64,000 bases of DNA from Pseudomonas sp. N3-W (GTDB taxonomy: Bacteria > Pseudomonadota > Gammaproteobacteria > Pseudomonadales > Pseudomonadaceae), in the NCBI RefSeq assembly GCF_024970185.1, contig NZ_CP103965.1, forward strand, positions 1,112,001 through 1,176,000. The letters are read 5' to 3'. How positions within the stretch are numbered: position 1 is the stretch's first letter; each line of letters opens with the position of its first letter. This document shows, piece by piece, positions 16,591 through 25,495 of this stretch. Made by a program: the position numbers and the translations under genes. Under the pieces are notes generated by a model, which worked only from the letters and a program-made list of their open reading frames with translations, searched no databases and had not been told where the DNA came from.

Positions 16591-17325
16591 ATGGCAAGGA
16601 TCATTGACATAAGAATGGATAACTTGGTTAACGGCATCAAAAAAGGTGTGCCGGTGACATTCAATTTCACCTTGAACAGTGATGGTGCACCGCCTGCGCC
16701 CGGTTCAAGACTGCAGTTCAGGCCAGTGCCAGGCGTCACGTTGCTGCACGCGTCGATACCGGCCAGCGGTGCGCAGATGACCTACGCCGATTTTTGGCGA
16801 TTCAGCACGATCACCATCAACGCAAATCAGACCACAGGGTGGAATGCCCGTCGCACGGTGACCTTGCAGTCCGAGAAAGACCTGCTCCCCTCACAAACGA
16901 TCAACCTGTGCGGTATTGTTTATTATCAACCGGATCATATGCAGGACTTATATTGTCCGGTGTTCGGGGTCGATCTCGAAGAACAGGCGATTGAGACGCG
17001 TCAAGTATTTAAAGGTGCCTGGCAGGATGAAGTTACCAAAGGCTGGATTTGCAGTTACGACGTGGTATTGAAAGCCAGCCGCCAATCGTTTACGCGATGG
17101 AAGTTTTCCAGTGCCGGATTGCCCCAGGGCAGCAGGATTGTCGGTACCCCTTGGCTCGACGTCAGTCATGACGCAACCGAAGGCGTGATGGAACTGGTCG
17201 CACCGGCAGGCGACAAGTACCTGCTGGAGCCGGGGCGGGAACTTGTCGTTTCCGTCCAGCTGCTGTACCCGGCAACGGCTCCGGCGCTGCAAAGTCTGCC
17301 TAACCTGAGTGCCTACTCACTCTGA
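16591..17325 (+). CDS. Hypothetical protein, two beta-rich halves
   Basis: A 244-residue protein I do not recognise. It starts at an ATG with AAAGGA seven bases upstream. It is predicted to be soluble, with no signal peptide or membrane segment. The sequence divides into two beta-rich halves, about 1-135 (PVTFNFTLNSDG, TITINANQTTGWN, TINLCGIVYYQPD) and 136-244 (GWICSYDVVLKASRQSFTRW, LEPGRELVVSVQLLYP). The alternation of aromatic and polar strands recalls a carbohydrate-binding or immunoglobulin-like sandwich, but that is only a resemblance. The upstream 130 bp are very A+T-rich compared with the chromosome, suggesting acquisition by transfer. It is not in an operon with anything visible. Confidence 0.65.
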   Translation: MARIIDIRMDNLVNGIKKGVPVTFNFTLNSDGAPPAPGSRLQFRPVPGVTLLHASIPASGAQMTYADFWRFSTITINANQTTGWNARRTVTLQSEKDLLPSQTINLCGIVYYQPDHMQDLYCPVFGVDLEEQAIETRQVFKGAWQDEVTKGWICSYDVVLKASRQSFTRWKFSSAGLPQGSRIVGTPWLDVSHDATEGVMELVAPAGDKYLLEPGRELVVSVQLLYPATAPALQSLPNLSAYSL

Positions 17326-17361
17326 GTGCAGGGCCGATAAATCTTCACTGGCCATGGGGCC

Positions 17362-17450
17362 TCTTCGCGGGCAAGCCCGCTCCCACAGTGGATCGCATTC
17401 TTCCCGGAGAACGCGCTCCACTGTGGGAGCGAGCCTGCTCGCGAAGGGGC
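17362..17450. repeat. REPIN
   Basis: CTTCGCGGGCAAGCCCGCTC...CCCACAGTGG on the left and CCACTGTGGGAGCGAGCCTG on the right. The inner sequence GATCGCATTC is related to the spacer of the REPIN at 14922. Confidence 0.88.
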
Positions 17451-17505
17451 CCTTTGAATCAGCACAAAAGCCAGAGTTGACCGCGTTTGTCAGGAGGAAT
17501 GCGAT

Positions 17506-17537
17506 CACCTGTGGGAGCGGGCTTGCCCGCGAAGGGG
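17506..17537. repeat. Solitary REP unit
   Basis: ACCTGTGGGAGCGGGCTTGC followed by CCGCGAAGG. It is a third REP unit next to the REPIN at 17362-17450, perhaps a remnant of a second pair. Confidence 0.75.
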
Positions 17538-17563
17538 CCATCAGCATCCCTCAAAAAAACCAG

Positions 17564-17629
17564 AAAAAAAGAAGCCCCCACCCAACTCACTGCGGATAGG
17601 GAACGCAATGAACTGGACGAGGGCTTCTT
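17564..17629 (-). terminator. Rho-independent terminator of the alginate operon
   Basis: Read on the minus strand, AAGAAGCCC (17629-17621) pairs with GGGCTTCTT (17577-17569), directly followed by a run of seven T residues (17570-17564). It begins 15 bp after the algA stop. The loop is long (43 nt), but the stem plus T tract is convincing. Confidence 0.75.
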
Positions 17630-17643
17630 GTTTCAGCGATCAA

Positions 17644-19095
17644 TCACTGCGCAATGGTTTTCACCGAGACGCCGCGTTCAATCGGGGTGGAGCGACCATA
17701 GATATCTTCAAACCGCTCGATATCGTCTTCACCCAGATAACTGCCCGATTGGACTTCGATGATTTCCAGCGCAATCTTGCCCGGGTTGCGCAAGCGGTGG
17801 ACCGAGGCAATCGGGATGTAGGTCGACTGGTTTTCACACAGCAGGAACACGTTTTCGTCGCAGGTCACTTCGGCGGTGCCGCTGACCACGATCCAGTGTT
17901 CGGCGCGGTGGTGGTGCATCTGCAATGACAGGCACGCGCCCGGTTTGACCGAGATGTGCTTGACCTGGAATCGCCCGCCCATGTCCACCGAATCGTAGGA
18001 GCCCCACGGACGATAGACTTCGCAGTGGTTCTGGGTTTCGCTGCGGCCCTGTTCGTTGAGGGTGTTGACCATCTGTTTCACGCCTTGGACCGAATCCTTG
18101 TGGGCGATCATCATGGCGTCCTTGGTTTCGACGACGACAATGTTTTCCAGGCCGATCACCGACACCAGTTTGCCATTGCCGTGGATCATGCAGTTGCGGC
18201 TGTCCTGGATGACCACGTCGCCTTTGGAAACGTTGCCATTGGCGTCTTTCTCATTCACTTCCCACAGCGACGCCCAGCAACCGACATCGCTCCAGCCGGC
18301 GGACAGCGGCACCACGCAGGCGCGCTGGGTTTTTTCCATCACCGAGTAGTCGATGGAGTTGTCCGGGCAGCAGGCGAAGGTGGCTTCGTCGAAAGTGATG
18401 GTGTCGTTGTCGTGCTGGCTGCGTTCCAGGGTCAGCAGGCAGGTGTCGTAGATGTCCGGGTCGTGTTTTTTCAGCTCTTCAAGGAAGCGGCTGGCGCGGA
18501 ACAGGAACATGCCGCTGTTCCAGAAATAACCGCCGGACTCGACGTATTCGGTGGCGCGTTTGACGTCGGGTTTTTCGACGAAGTGCGAGACGCGGCTGAC
18601 GCCTTCGGGCAGCAGCGAATCGTTGGTCGACTTGATGTAGCCGTAGCCGGTTTCCGGTTTGGTGGCCGGTACGCCGAACAGCACCATTTCGCCATTTTCA
18701 GCGGCGACGGTGGCCAGGGCCAAGGCGCGTTGCAGGGCTTTCTGATCTTCCAGCACGTGATCGGCGGGCAGCACCAGCATCAGTTCGTCGCGGCCTTCGT
18801 TGACCAGCATCATCGCGGTCAACGCCACGGCCGGCGCAGTGTTGCGCCCGAACGGTTCCATCAGGATGCGCTGCACTTCGAGTTTGCGGTTGCTCAACTG
18901 CTCGTTGACGATGAAGCGATGGTCCTTGTTGCAGACCACGATCGGGGTGTCCATGCCTTCGAACACCAGGCGTTCCAGGGTTTGCTGGAACAACGTGTGT
19001 TCACCGGTCAGGGCGAGAAATTGCTTGGGGAATTGCTTGCGCGAAAGCGGCCAAAGACGTGAGCCGCTACCACCTGACAAGATCACCGGAATCAT
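17644..19095 (-). CDS. algA: Mannose-1-phosphate guanylyltransferase / mannose-6-phosphate isomerase
   Basis: A 483-residue bifunctional enzyme that makes mannose-6-phosphate and GDP-mannose, the first and third steps towards alginate, in the cytoplasm. The nucleotidyltransferase signature is at the N-terminus (ILSGGSGSRLWPLSRKQFPK, residues 5-24), with FVEKPDVKRA near 170. The C-terminal ~130 residues form the type II isomerase cupin with metal ligands in LQMHHHRAEHWIVVSG. It is the last gene of the operon, separated from algF by 151 bp that hold a compact double REP, and ends just before a terminator. The length is normal. Confidence 0.97.
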   Translation of the reverse strand: MIPVILSGGSGSRLWPLSRKQFPKQFLALTGEHTLFQQTLERLVFEGMDTPIVVCNKDHRFIVNEQLSNRKLEVQRILMEPFGRNTAPAVALTAMMLVNEGRDELMLVLPADHVLEDQKALQRALALATVAAENGEMVLFGVPATKPETGYGYIKSTNDSLLPEGVSRVSHFVEKPDVKRATEYVESGGYFWNSGMFLFRASRFLEELKKHDPDIYDTCLLTLERSQHDNDTITFDEATFACCPDNSIDYSVMEKTQRACVVPLSAGWSDVGCWASLWEVNEKDANGNVSKGDVVIQDSRNCMIHGNGKLVSVIGLENIVVVETKDAMMIAHKDSVQGVKQMVNTLNEQGRSETQNHCEVYRPWGSYDSVDMGGRFQVKHISVKPGACLSLQMHHHRAEHWIVVSGTAEVTCDENVFLLCENQSTYIPIASVHRLRNPGKIALEIIEVQSGSYLGEDDIERFEDIYGRSTPIERGVSVKTIAQ

Positions 19096-19190
19096 ATTGT
19101 TACTCCTTTAAAATCGATTGGTTAGAGCACGAACGTTCTGTCGTTTTCACTCTTGTTTTTGTTTCGTGTCCGGACTGCCACCTCGGTCCC

Positions 19191-19220
19191 TTGTGGGAGC
19201 AGGCAAGCCAGCTCCCACAG
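19191..19220. repeat. Compact head-to-head REP hairpin between algF and algA
   Basis: TTGTGGGAGC...GCTCCCACA within 30 bp, i.e. two REP half-units fused into one hairpin. It lies inside the alginate transcription unit, where such stems are known to pause exonucleases or terminate partially; the effect here is inferred. Confidence 0.75.
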
Positions 19221-19246
19221 GAAAATGGGGCGATCCGGAAAATTTG

Positions 19247-19903
19247 TTAGCGCGTAGAAACCGGGCGCTTCACCCACACTGGCGATAGGTTGCTGCCACT
19301 GCCGGTGACGTACAGCACCGCCGCTTCACCACGCTCCAGGGCAACCGGCTTGACGTCGCCGACTTTGGTCGCGCCGTCGTACAGCGCCAGGCTGACTTTC
19401 ACCGGGTTGATTTCGCGTTCGCCACGCCCCTTGGCAGCCACGTTCGGCACCACTTCGGTCTTGCCGTCGGCGGTTTTCAGGGTCAGGGTCTTGTCGCTGA
19501 GGTTCTGCACGCGCACCAGGGATTTCTGCTTGTTCTTGAACGGCGGTTCTTCGATCAGTTGCGGGGCGCCGCTGGCGTTGTTGACCAGGGTGTAATAGTG
19601 ATCACCGGCCAGCTTGACCGGCAGGGTCTGGCTACCGATCTTGGCGCTGTAATCGCCGCCAGGCATGAAGCTGAAATCACTGCTCGACAGCGGCGCGACG
19701 TCGCTCAGTGCGGTGCTGCCAACGGTGGCGCTGACTTCGGCGTTGCTGGCGTTGTAGATGCGTACGAAGGACGAGCCTTTCGGTGCAGTCGGGCCGTAGA
19801 GCGCGGCGTCGCCACCGGCAAAGGCATTCATCGACAGCACGCTGAAGGTCGCGGCCAAAGCAAAGGTCTTGGCGAGACGACGAGGAGTAGTAGTGAACGT
19901 CAT
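19247..19903 (-). CDS. algF: Alginate O-acetyltransferase complex protein AlgF
   Basis: A 218-residue periplasmic protein with a cleavable signal peptide (KTFALAATFSVLSMNAFAGG, cleavage near residue 30). The mature part has the AlgF pattern: ALYGPTAPKGSSFVRIYNAS, SDFSFMPGGDYSAKIG and the C-terminal ALERGEAAVLYVTGSG. AlgF is required for acetylation of mannuronate residues with AlgI and AlgJ and is thought to bridge or relay acetyl groups. It follows algJ by 17 bp. Confidence 0.95.
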   Translation of the reverse strand: MTFTTTPRRLAKTFALAATFSVLSMNAFAGGDAALYGPTAPKGSSFVRIYNASNAEVSATVGSTALSDVAPLSSSDFSFMPGGDYSAKIGSQTLPVKLAGDHYYTLVNNASGAPQLIEEPPFKNKQKSLVRVQNLSDKTLTLKTADGKTEVVPNVAAKGRGEREINPVKVSLALYDGATKVGDVKPVALERGEAAVLYVTGSGSNLSPVWVKRPVSTR

Positions 19904-19920
19904 GTTGTTACCTCTCTCTT

Positions 19921-21096
19921 TCAGTTTTGCGCCCGGTCGGGCGTCTCGGATTTAATAGTTGCGGCTACGTTTTGTTGGCGAGCGCCGGCTTGTTTGAGCT
20001 CTGCGACCCACTGCGGGTCGGCGTCGCCGATTTCGTTGTTCACAGGCAGATATCGTTCGGGAAACTCCCAGATCAGCACTTGTGGCGGGCTGTTCTTGAA
20101 GGCATCGCTTTTCAGGTAGCTGAGCATCGGCAGGATCGGGCCGTGGCCGTCTTCGGCGTAATTGACCACATCGCTGTGCAGCGCCTGCTTGAGTGCGCCC
20201 ACAAAATTCCAGTTGGGGTTGGCGCTGTAGCTGGTGCCGATCAGCGCTACCGGTACTTCGGTGTTGGCGAACAGCGCGTCGTCACCGGCAGGCGGGTCTT
20301 CAACCGCCACGGTGTTGCGCTTTTGCAGGGGCTCTTGCGCCGGCATCAGGTTTTCGAACAGCGGGTCCAGTGGCAGGAACAGACGCAAGTCGCCCTTGTG
20401 CGTGACTTTCTCCGCTGGCGTGGTGACAAAGCGCTGCGGTTCGCCGCTGAGCGGGAATTTGTCGGCGATGGTCTTGGCCAACTGATTGGCGGCGATTTCC
20501 GCGCCTTCCGGCGTCCAGTGGGTATCGGTGCGCAGGAACACTTGCTGACCGTTCTGCTTGGCCTGCTGGAACGGGCCAAGCAGGTCGGGGGCGAGGATCT
20601 TGTCGGCGGCTACACGGGCATGGAAGTCCTGATAAAGGTTGGCGTGGATGCGCGATGGCTTCACTTCATCCAGGTGTTCCGGGTACAGCCGAACCTTGGC
20701 CGGGACAATCGCCATCACCAGTTTCACGCCCTTGGCTTTGAGCGTCTGACGCACGCCTTGGACCAGCGCGTAGTTGCCTTGCAGGTTCAGCTCTTCGTTG
20801 ACGATGGGGTTGAATTCTTCGTCGCTGTACAGCCACTGATCGCGGCCAAGCACCACGCCCGGACGGCCTTCATTGAACAGTTTGAAATCCAGCGCAGCCC
20901 AGAGATTGGTGCCCAGGCGCTTGATCGGAAACTCGGCGTCGTAGTGCGTCTCCACGGCTTTGGTCCAGCGGCCGTTGAGCACCGTCGCGTCGGCGTTGGT
21001 GCTGAAGCCGAAGAAGCTGCGCGTGGACCACAGGCCCAGCCCCAGCAGCGTCAGCAGGAACAAGGCGATGTAGAAGATGCGTAATGAGCGGGTCAT
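19921..21096 (-). CDS. algJ: Alginate O-acetyltransferase AlgJ
   Basis: A 391-residue periplasmic SGNH-like acetylesterase-fold protein anchored by one N-terminal helix (residues 5-25). The catalytic blocks are visible: Asp and His in FLRTDTHWTPEGAE and the nucleophilic Ser in ALIGTSYSANPNW. It is a paralogue of AlgX without the binding module. It works with AlgI, which moves acetyl groups across the membrane, and AlgF. The start at 21096 directly precedes the membrane anchor; algI ends 11 bp upstream. Confidence 0.95.
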   Translation of the reverse strand: MTRSLRIFYIALFLLTLLGLGLWSTRSFFGFSTNADATVLNGRWTKAVETHYDAEFPIKRLGTNLWAALDFKLFNEGRPGVVLGRDQWLYSDEEFNPIVNEELNLQGNYALVQGVRQTLKAKGVKLVMAIVPAKVRLYPEHLDEVKPSRIHANLYQDFHARVAADKILAPDLLGPFQQAKQNGQQVFLRTDTHWTPEGAEIAANQLAKTIADKFPLSGEPQRFVTTPAEKVTHKGDLRLFLPLDPLFENLMPAQEPLQKRNTVAVEDPPAGDDALFANTEVPVALIGTSYSANPNWNFVGALKQALHSDVVNYAEDGHGPILPMLSYLKSDAFKNSPPQVLIWEFPERYLPVNNEIGDADPQWVAELKQAGARQQNVAATIKSETPDRAQN

Positions 21097-21107
21097 GGTC
21101 AGATCCC

Positions 21108-22673
21108 TCAGAACTGGAAGTAAAGGAACGGCGAAAAGCTTTGCGCCGAGAGTTTGAGAATCGAGGCGATGAACAGCAGCAACACCAGGGCGCGCATCAC
21201 GTAACGCGACCAGTCAGCACTCCAGTAGGCCGGTTGCACCTGGGCTTCGACGCCGACGGTGTAGCCCGGCTCGTGGATGCTGGCGGGGTTGTCGCCAGGC
21301 ACTGCCTTGATCATTCCCGGGGTCATCGCGGCCGGGCCATCGGCCTCGACATTCACCACAGGCTTGGTCTTGACCGGCGGACGGTTGGTGTAGAAATCGC
21401 GGATGCCGAAGAACGCCAGCGTTGCGTAAGCCACCACCAGGGTCGCCACTTGCAGGCCGGTGAGGCTGGCCTGATTGAGCTCCGACAGCGACCACTCGCC
21501 AAAGCTGAACATCGCGCCGTACATGCGCCCGGCGACGTGCAGGTTTTCCGAACGGAAGATCACCCAGCCCATCACCACCAGCAGGAAGGTCAGTGCCCAG
21601 CGGATCGGGTTGATGCTGCGCGGCGAAGTGTTGAGGCCCAGGGCTTTTTCAATCGCCAGCCACATGCCGTGCCACGCCCCCCAGACGATGTAGGTGATGT
21701 TCGCGCCGTGCCACAGACCACCGAGCAGCATGGTCAGGAACAGGTTGCGGTACGTCATCAACGTGCCTTTGCGATTGCCGCCCAGGGTGATGTACAGGTA
21801 GTCACGCAGCCAGGTGGACAGGCTGATGTGCCAGCGGCGCCAGAACTCGGTGATCGACTGGCTGATGTACGGCTGCTTGAAGTTTTCCATGAAGCGGAAA
21901 CCCATCATCAAGCCCAGGCCGATGGCCATGTCGCTGTAGCCGGAAAAGTCGAAATACAGCTGCGCGGTGTAGGCCAGCGCGCCGAGCCAGGCGTCGCCCG
22001 TGGTCGGGTGTTGCAGGGCGAAACAATGGTCGGCGACCACCGCCAGGGTGTCGGCGATGAAGACTTTCTTGATGAAACCCTGCATGAACCGCGTGCAGCC
22101 CTCGGAGAATTTATCGAGGGTGTGGGTGCGGTTGTTGAACTGATCCGCCAGGTCGCGAAAGCGCAATACCGGGCCGGCAATCAGGTGCGGGAAGATCGCG
22201 ACGAAGGCGGCGAAGTCGATCAGGTTGCGCGTTGCCGGGGTGTCGCCACGGTAGACGTCGATGATGTAGCTGATGGACTCGAAGATGTAGAACGAGATCC
22301 CGATCGGCAACAGCACGTGGGTCAGGATGAACGGCTCAAGGCCCACGGACGTCATCATCGCGTTGATGCTGTCGACGCCGAAGTTGGCGTATTTGAAGTA
22401 GCCGAGAATGCACAGGTCGACGGCGACGCCGAGCAGTAGCCAGCGTTGTGCCGGTTTGGTCCTGACCCCGGCGGCACCGACCTTGAGGCCGATCCAGTAA
22501 TTCCACAGCGTGACAGCGGCGAACAGCAGCAGGAAGTCCACCCGCCACCAGGCGTAGAACACGTAGCTGGCAATCAGCAGCAGCAAATTGCGATAGCGTT
22601 GCCCGCTCAAGTAGTACAAGCCGAGAAAGATCGGCAAGAACAAAAACAGGAACACATTGGATGAAAATACCAT
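21108..22673 (-). CDS. algI: MBOAT-family alginate O-acetyltransferase AlgI
   Basis: A 521-residue polytopic inner-membrane O-acyltransferase starting with VFSSNVFLFLFLPIFLGLYY. The MBOAT core has the conserved His in LLGGLWHGANITYIVWGAWH, and TEFWRRWHISLSTWLRDYLY precedes it, typical of AlgI/PatA proteins. It passes acetyl groups from a cytoplasmic donor to the periplasmic transferases AlgJ/AlgX. The frame extends to 22733 without a ribosome site; the ATG at 22673 follows GGAGA. A REPIN separates it from algL. Confidence 0.96.
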   Translation of the reverse strand: MVFSSNVFLFLFLPIFLGLYYLSGQRYRNLLLLIASYVFYAWWRVDFLLLFAAVTLWNYWIGLKVGAAGVRTKPAQRWLLLGVAVDLCILGYFKYANFGVDSINAMMTSVGLEPFILTHVLLPIGISFYIFESISYIIDVYRGDTPATRNLIDFAAFVAIFPHLIAGPVLRFRDLADQFNNRTHTLDKFSEGCTRFMQGFIKKVFIADTLAVVADHCFALQHPTTGDAWLGALAYTAQLYFDFSGYSDMAIGLGLMMGFRFMENFKQPYISQSITEFWRRWHISLSTWLRDYLYITLGGNRKGTLMTYRNLFLTMLLGGLWHGANITYIVWGAWHGMWLAIEKALGLNTSPRSINPIRWALTFLLVVMGWVIFRSENLHVAGRMYGAMFSFGEWSLSELNQASLTGLQVATLVVAYATLAFFGIRDFYTNRPPVKTKPVVNVEADGPAAMTPGMIKAVPGDNPASIHEPGYTVGVEAQVQPAYWSADWSRYVMRALVLLLFIASILKLSAQSFSPFLYFQF

Positions 22674-22781
22674 CCCGATCTCTCCTTGTTTGAACCCACA
22701 GTCAAGGGCCAACGGCCCCCCCAAACCCCCCATGAAAAATCATGCGGGCTGCATTGCATATCACTGTCGGAACCGGGTCAT

Positions 22782-22871
22782 TGTGGGAGCGGGCTTGCCT
22801 GCGATTACGGTCTGACATTCAGCATTGATGTCGACTGATAAATCGCTATCGCAGGCAAGCCAGCTCCCACA
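22782..22871. repeat. REPIN between algL and algI
   Basis: TTGTGGGAGCGGGCTTGCCT on the left and GCAGGCAAGCCAGCTCCCAC on the right, around TCTGACATTCAGCATTGATG. The algL-algI gap is 227 bp, while most other gaps of the operon are under 40 bp. The element therefore interrupts an otherwise compact polycistronic unit. Confidence 0.88.
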
Positions 22872-22900
22872 TTTGACCGAGTTCCGGAGGGGAATCTGTG

Positions 22901-24025
22901 TCAGCTTCCCTTGTTGCCTTTTTCATTGGCCGGGTCATAGACCTTGGTCAGGTCCCCGCCCAGGCGGAAGGTCTTGAACGGCTGCATCCCGTGTTTCTTC
23001 GCCAGTACTTCCGGCGCGCAGGTGTAGAGGGTGCAGAACGGTTCGAGCCAGGCGAATTTCATGTCCTGTTTCAGGTCGCTCATGTCCTGTTCCTTGCCGT
23101 TCTTCTTCTCGAAGATGTCCGGGTCTTTCACCCCGGCCAGCACGTTGTCGGCCAGGCGTTTCAGTGCGCCGTTGTTTTCCTGGCGCAGGTCCACACCATT
23201 GACCTGGGCGAAACTGGCAATCATGGCCAGCGGCGGCAGGGCGTAGTTGTGATAGGCCAGCGCCCGTTGCTGGCGCTTGAGTTCATTGGGCAGGAAGCCG
23301 TTGGCATCGACCTGATTGGCGCCAACCTTGTATTCCTTCACGGCCCAGTCAAACAGGTCGCGGCGATTGGTGGCCACGGACGTCGCCATCACCGACCAGG
23401 CGGCCCAGTACGAGTGGTTGTTGGTCTTGTCGAGCGGCAGGTTGTCCCAGTCGCTGACCACCTGATCGGCCATGCGGTTGAACCAGGCCTCGATCACCTG
23501 GGATTCCTGCTGGTGCGTGGCCAGCGGGTGCGAGTCGGAGAATTTGAGGCGAATATAGGCCGAAGCCATGCTGCCCAGCGCCCATTTGCGCATCGACTTG
23601 CCGGTGTGGTTGAAGTCCTTGGACATCAGCGCATCCGCCTTGGCCCAGGCGGTCAGCCAGTTGAGCGTGCAGTCCAGTTGTTCCGGGCGACCGTCGCGCA
23701 TGAACTGCATGACGCGCTTGCTGGTGCCGCGTTCCAGTTTGGTGATGTCGGCGGTGGTGTCGCGAAAGGCTCTTTCCGACTGCACGTTCAGGGTCGAACG
23801 GGCCTTGTCCGAGCCTTCGTACTTGCTGCGAAATTGCAGCGGGCCGGTGTAGGGCGCAGGCATCGCGTCACAGCCTTCGCTGTTGTCGCCGGTCTTGAAT
23901 TTATCCACAGGCGCGAAGTAGCCCTGCGGCGGTCGCAATGACGCGGCGGCCTGAGTGGCGCCGGCGAACATCGCCAGGCTCAGTAGCGTCGGAGCCAACA
24001 GCTTTTTCAATGTCGGATTTTGCAT
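22901..24025 (-). CDS. algL: Alginate lyase AlgL
   Basis: A 374-residue periplasmic poly(beta-D-mannuronate) lyase of the PL5 family. The signal peptide ends near ATQAAAS (about residue 30). Catalytic residues lie in [12 protein letters not shown] (Asn, His) and in [15 protein letters not shown] (Arg, Tyr). It clears alginate that leaks into the periplasm and is needed for an intact export complex. The ATG at 24025 has GAGG six bases upstream; an ATG at 24037, overlapping the algX stop, would add four residues and is also possible. Confidence 0.95.
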   Translation of the reverse strand: MQNPTLKKLLAPTLLSLAMFAGATQAAASLRPPQGYFAPVDKFKTGDNSEGCDAMPAPYTGPLQFRSKYEGSDKARSTLNVQSERAFRDTTADITKLERGTSKRVMQFMRDGRPEQLDCTLNWLTAWAKADALMSKDFNHTGKSMRKWALGSMASAYIRLKFSDSHPLATHQQESQVIEAWFNRMADQVVSDWDNLPLDKTNNHSYWAAWSVMATSVATNRRDLFDWAVKEYKVGANQVDANGFLPNELKRQQRALAYHNYALPPLAMIASFAQVNGVDLRQENNGALKRLADNVLAGVKDPDIFEKKNGKEQDMSDLKQDMKFAWLEPFCTLYTCAPEVLAKKHGMQPFKTFRLGGDLTKVYDPANEKGNKGS

Positions 24026-24033
24026 GGCAGACC

Positions 24034-25485
24034 TCATTGCCCGGCCTGAGCAGTACGTTGCTCGGCGCTCGGGAATACGTTGCGTTTGCAGATTTTCGCT
24101 TCGACTTTTTGCGGCGCGGCACCTGCTTCAGGCCCCTGGATTTCGACCGCCAGCAAGTTCTGCGAGGCCCAGTCTTCGTCCGTGCGCAACTCAAAGGCGA
24201 AACGACCGTCGGTGTCGGAGGTTTCCGGCTTTTCGATCTTGATGTCCTCGTGGCGACCGTTCATGTACCAGAGGGTGGCTTGCAGGGTTTTCACCGAGGA
24301 GTCGGCGAAGCGGATGTCGACCTGATGCGCGCTGTTTTGCAGGTTCAGGTTTTTGCTGTTGACCAGCAGTTCGTTCTTGCCGGGTTTGAGCGTGGTGCTG
24401 CCGGTCATCTGTGCATCCTTGCCTTCGCAACCGTTGTCCAGCAGCGCCATCATCTGGCGGTAGATGGTTTCCTGATCGAGGCGATAGAGCGGCGAGAATT
24501 CCCAGATGAGAATCTTCGGCGGCTTTTTCTGGAACTCATCGCTGCCCAGGTACTGCAGCATCGAGCCTTCCAGGCCACCGCCGGGGAACGCCACGTTGAG
24601 GATGTCGGCGCCGATGGCCTCTTCGAGGAAACCGGCGAAGTTGTAGTTCTTGCCGCTGTGACTGGTGCCAACCAGGGTGATTTCCGGGTTGCCGGCATCA
24701 CTGAACAGGTCGCCGTCGGCTGCTTCGCCCTTGGGCTCGGTGGTGAATTGATCCATGTACTGGATCGCGTAGCTGGTGCCACAGAGTTGACCGGCCATGT
24801 TGTGCAATGTTCCGGTCTTGCCCATGCGACCCGACTTGTGGCTCTCGAATTCGCGCTTTGGAATGTCGGCGAAGGCCGGCATCTGTTTGATTTTGTCGCC
24901 GACGATTTTCGCTGTGCGCTGGGCGCCATACGGCGTCCAGTGCTGGTCACCACGGAAGTAGAAATCGTGGGCCGGCAGGGTGTCGGGCAGCGTTTCGTTG
25001 GTCAGCGGCGACAGGTCCGGAACCGTGTAGCCCATGGCGGCGAAACGGCCGAGCATGCTCTTGTAATTTTTCAGCGCCTTGTCGAAATCGAATTTGGCTT
25101 TGTCTTCAGGGTTGAGCTTGTTGCGGTTCACCAGGCCACGGGTCGGCTGGTACACGACCACCAGTTCCACGCCTTTGCTCTTGAACGCATCGTGCAGGGC
25201 CTGCATGCGTTTGTAGCCGGCAGGGGAGGTGTCGAATTCAGTGCGCAGGTCTTCCTGGGTACGGAACAGCCAGTCGCCCTGAGCCTGCACCAACGTGGTG
25301 AAATTCTGCTGATAGCGCGTGGTGTAGTTCTTCGCATCATGGGCTTCAGGGCACAGGTTGCAGCACGGCTCGGCGGTGAAGGCCGGCGCCTTGAGTTCGT
25401 CATCGGCACGGGCGCAAGTGCTGGCGGCCATGACGCCCAGGGCCAGAGCCGAGAGGCTGAGTAATCTGATCAAGTGTGGGTGCAT
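24034..25485 (-). CDS. algX: Alginate acetyltransferase/scaffold AlgX
   Basis: A 483-residue periplasmic protein with a signal peptide (cleavage after CARA, about residue 27). The SGNH domain occupies about 40-345 with the catalytic Asp/His in [13 protein letters not shown] and Ser in [13 protein letters not shown], followed by a carbohydrate-binding module (about 350-475). It transfers acetyl groups directly to polymannuronate and links AlgK/AlgE with the synthase. The variant DQHW (DTHW in AlgJ here) keeps both catalytic residues. It ends 9 bp before the chosen algL start. Confidence 0.96.
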   Translation of the reverse strand: MHPHLIRLLSLSALALGVMAASTCARADDELKAPAFTAEPCCNLCPEAHDAKNYTTRYQQNFTTLVQAQGDWLFRTQEDLRTEFDTSPAGYKRMQALHDAFKSKGVELVVVYQPTRGLVNRNKLNPEDKAKFDFDKALKNYKSMLGRFAAMGYTVPDLSPLTNETLPDTLPAHDFYFRGDQHWTPYGAQRTAKIVGDKIKQMPAFADIPKREFESHKSGRMGKTGTLHNMAGQLCGTSYAIQYMDQFTTEPKGEAADGDLFSDAGNPEITLVGTSHSGKNYNFAGFLEEAIGADILNVAFPGGGLEGSMLQYLGSDEFQKKPPKILIWEFSPLYRLDQETIYRQMMALLDNGCEGKDAQMTGSTTLKPGKNELLVNSKNLNLQNSAHQVDIRFADSSVKTLQATLWYMNGRHEDIKIEKPETSDTDGRFAFELRTDEDWASQNLLAVEIQGPEAGAAPQKVEAKICKRNVFPSAEQRTAQAGQ

Positions 25486-25495
25486 AAAATTATCC

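Larger units (their letters stand above)
17326..17643. other. Gap between hypothetical gene and algA: REPs and terminator
   Basis: This 318-bp gap contains a REPIN (17362-17450), a single REP (17506-17537) and the alginate operon terminator (17564-17629). No coding sequence is supported. Confidence 0.7.

Noticed and set aside
21084..22439. A 451-codon plus-strand open frame
   Set aside because: Antisense shadow of algI, no family similarity, no ribosome site.
23938..25464. A 508-codon plus-strand open frame
   Set aside because: Antisense shadow of algX; the sense strand encodes a complete, motif-bearing protein.
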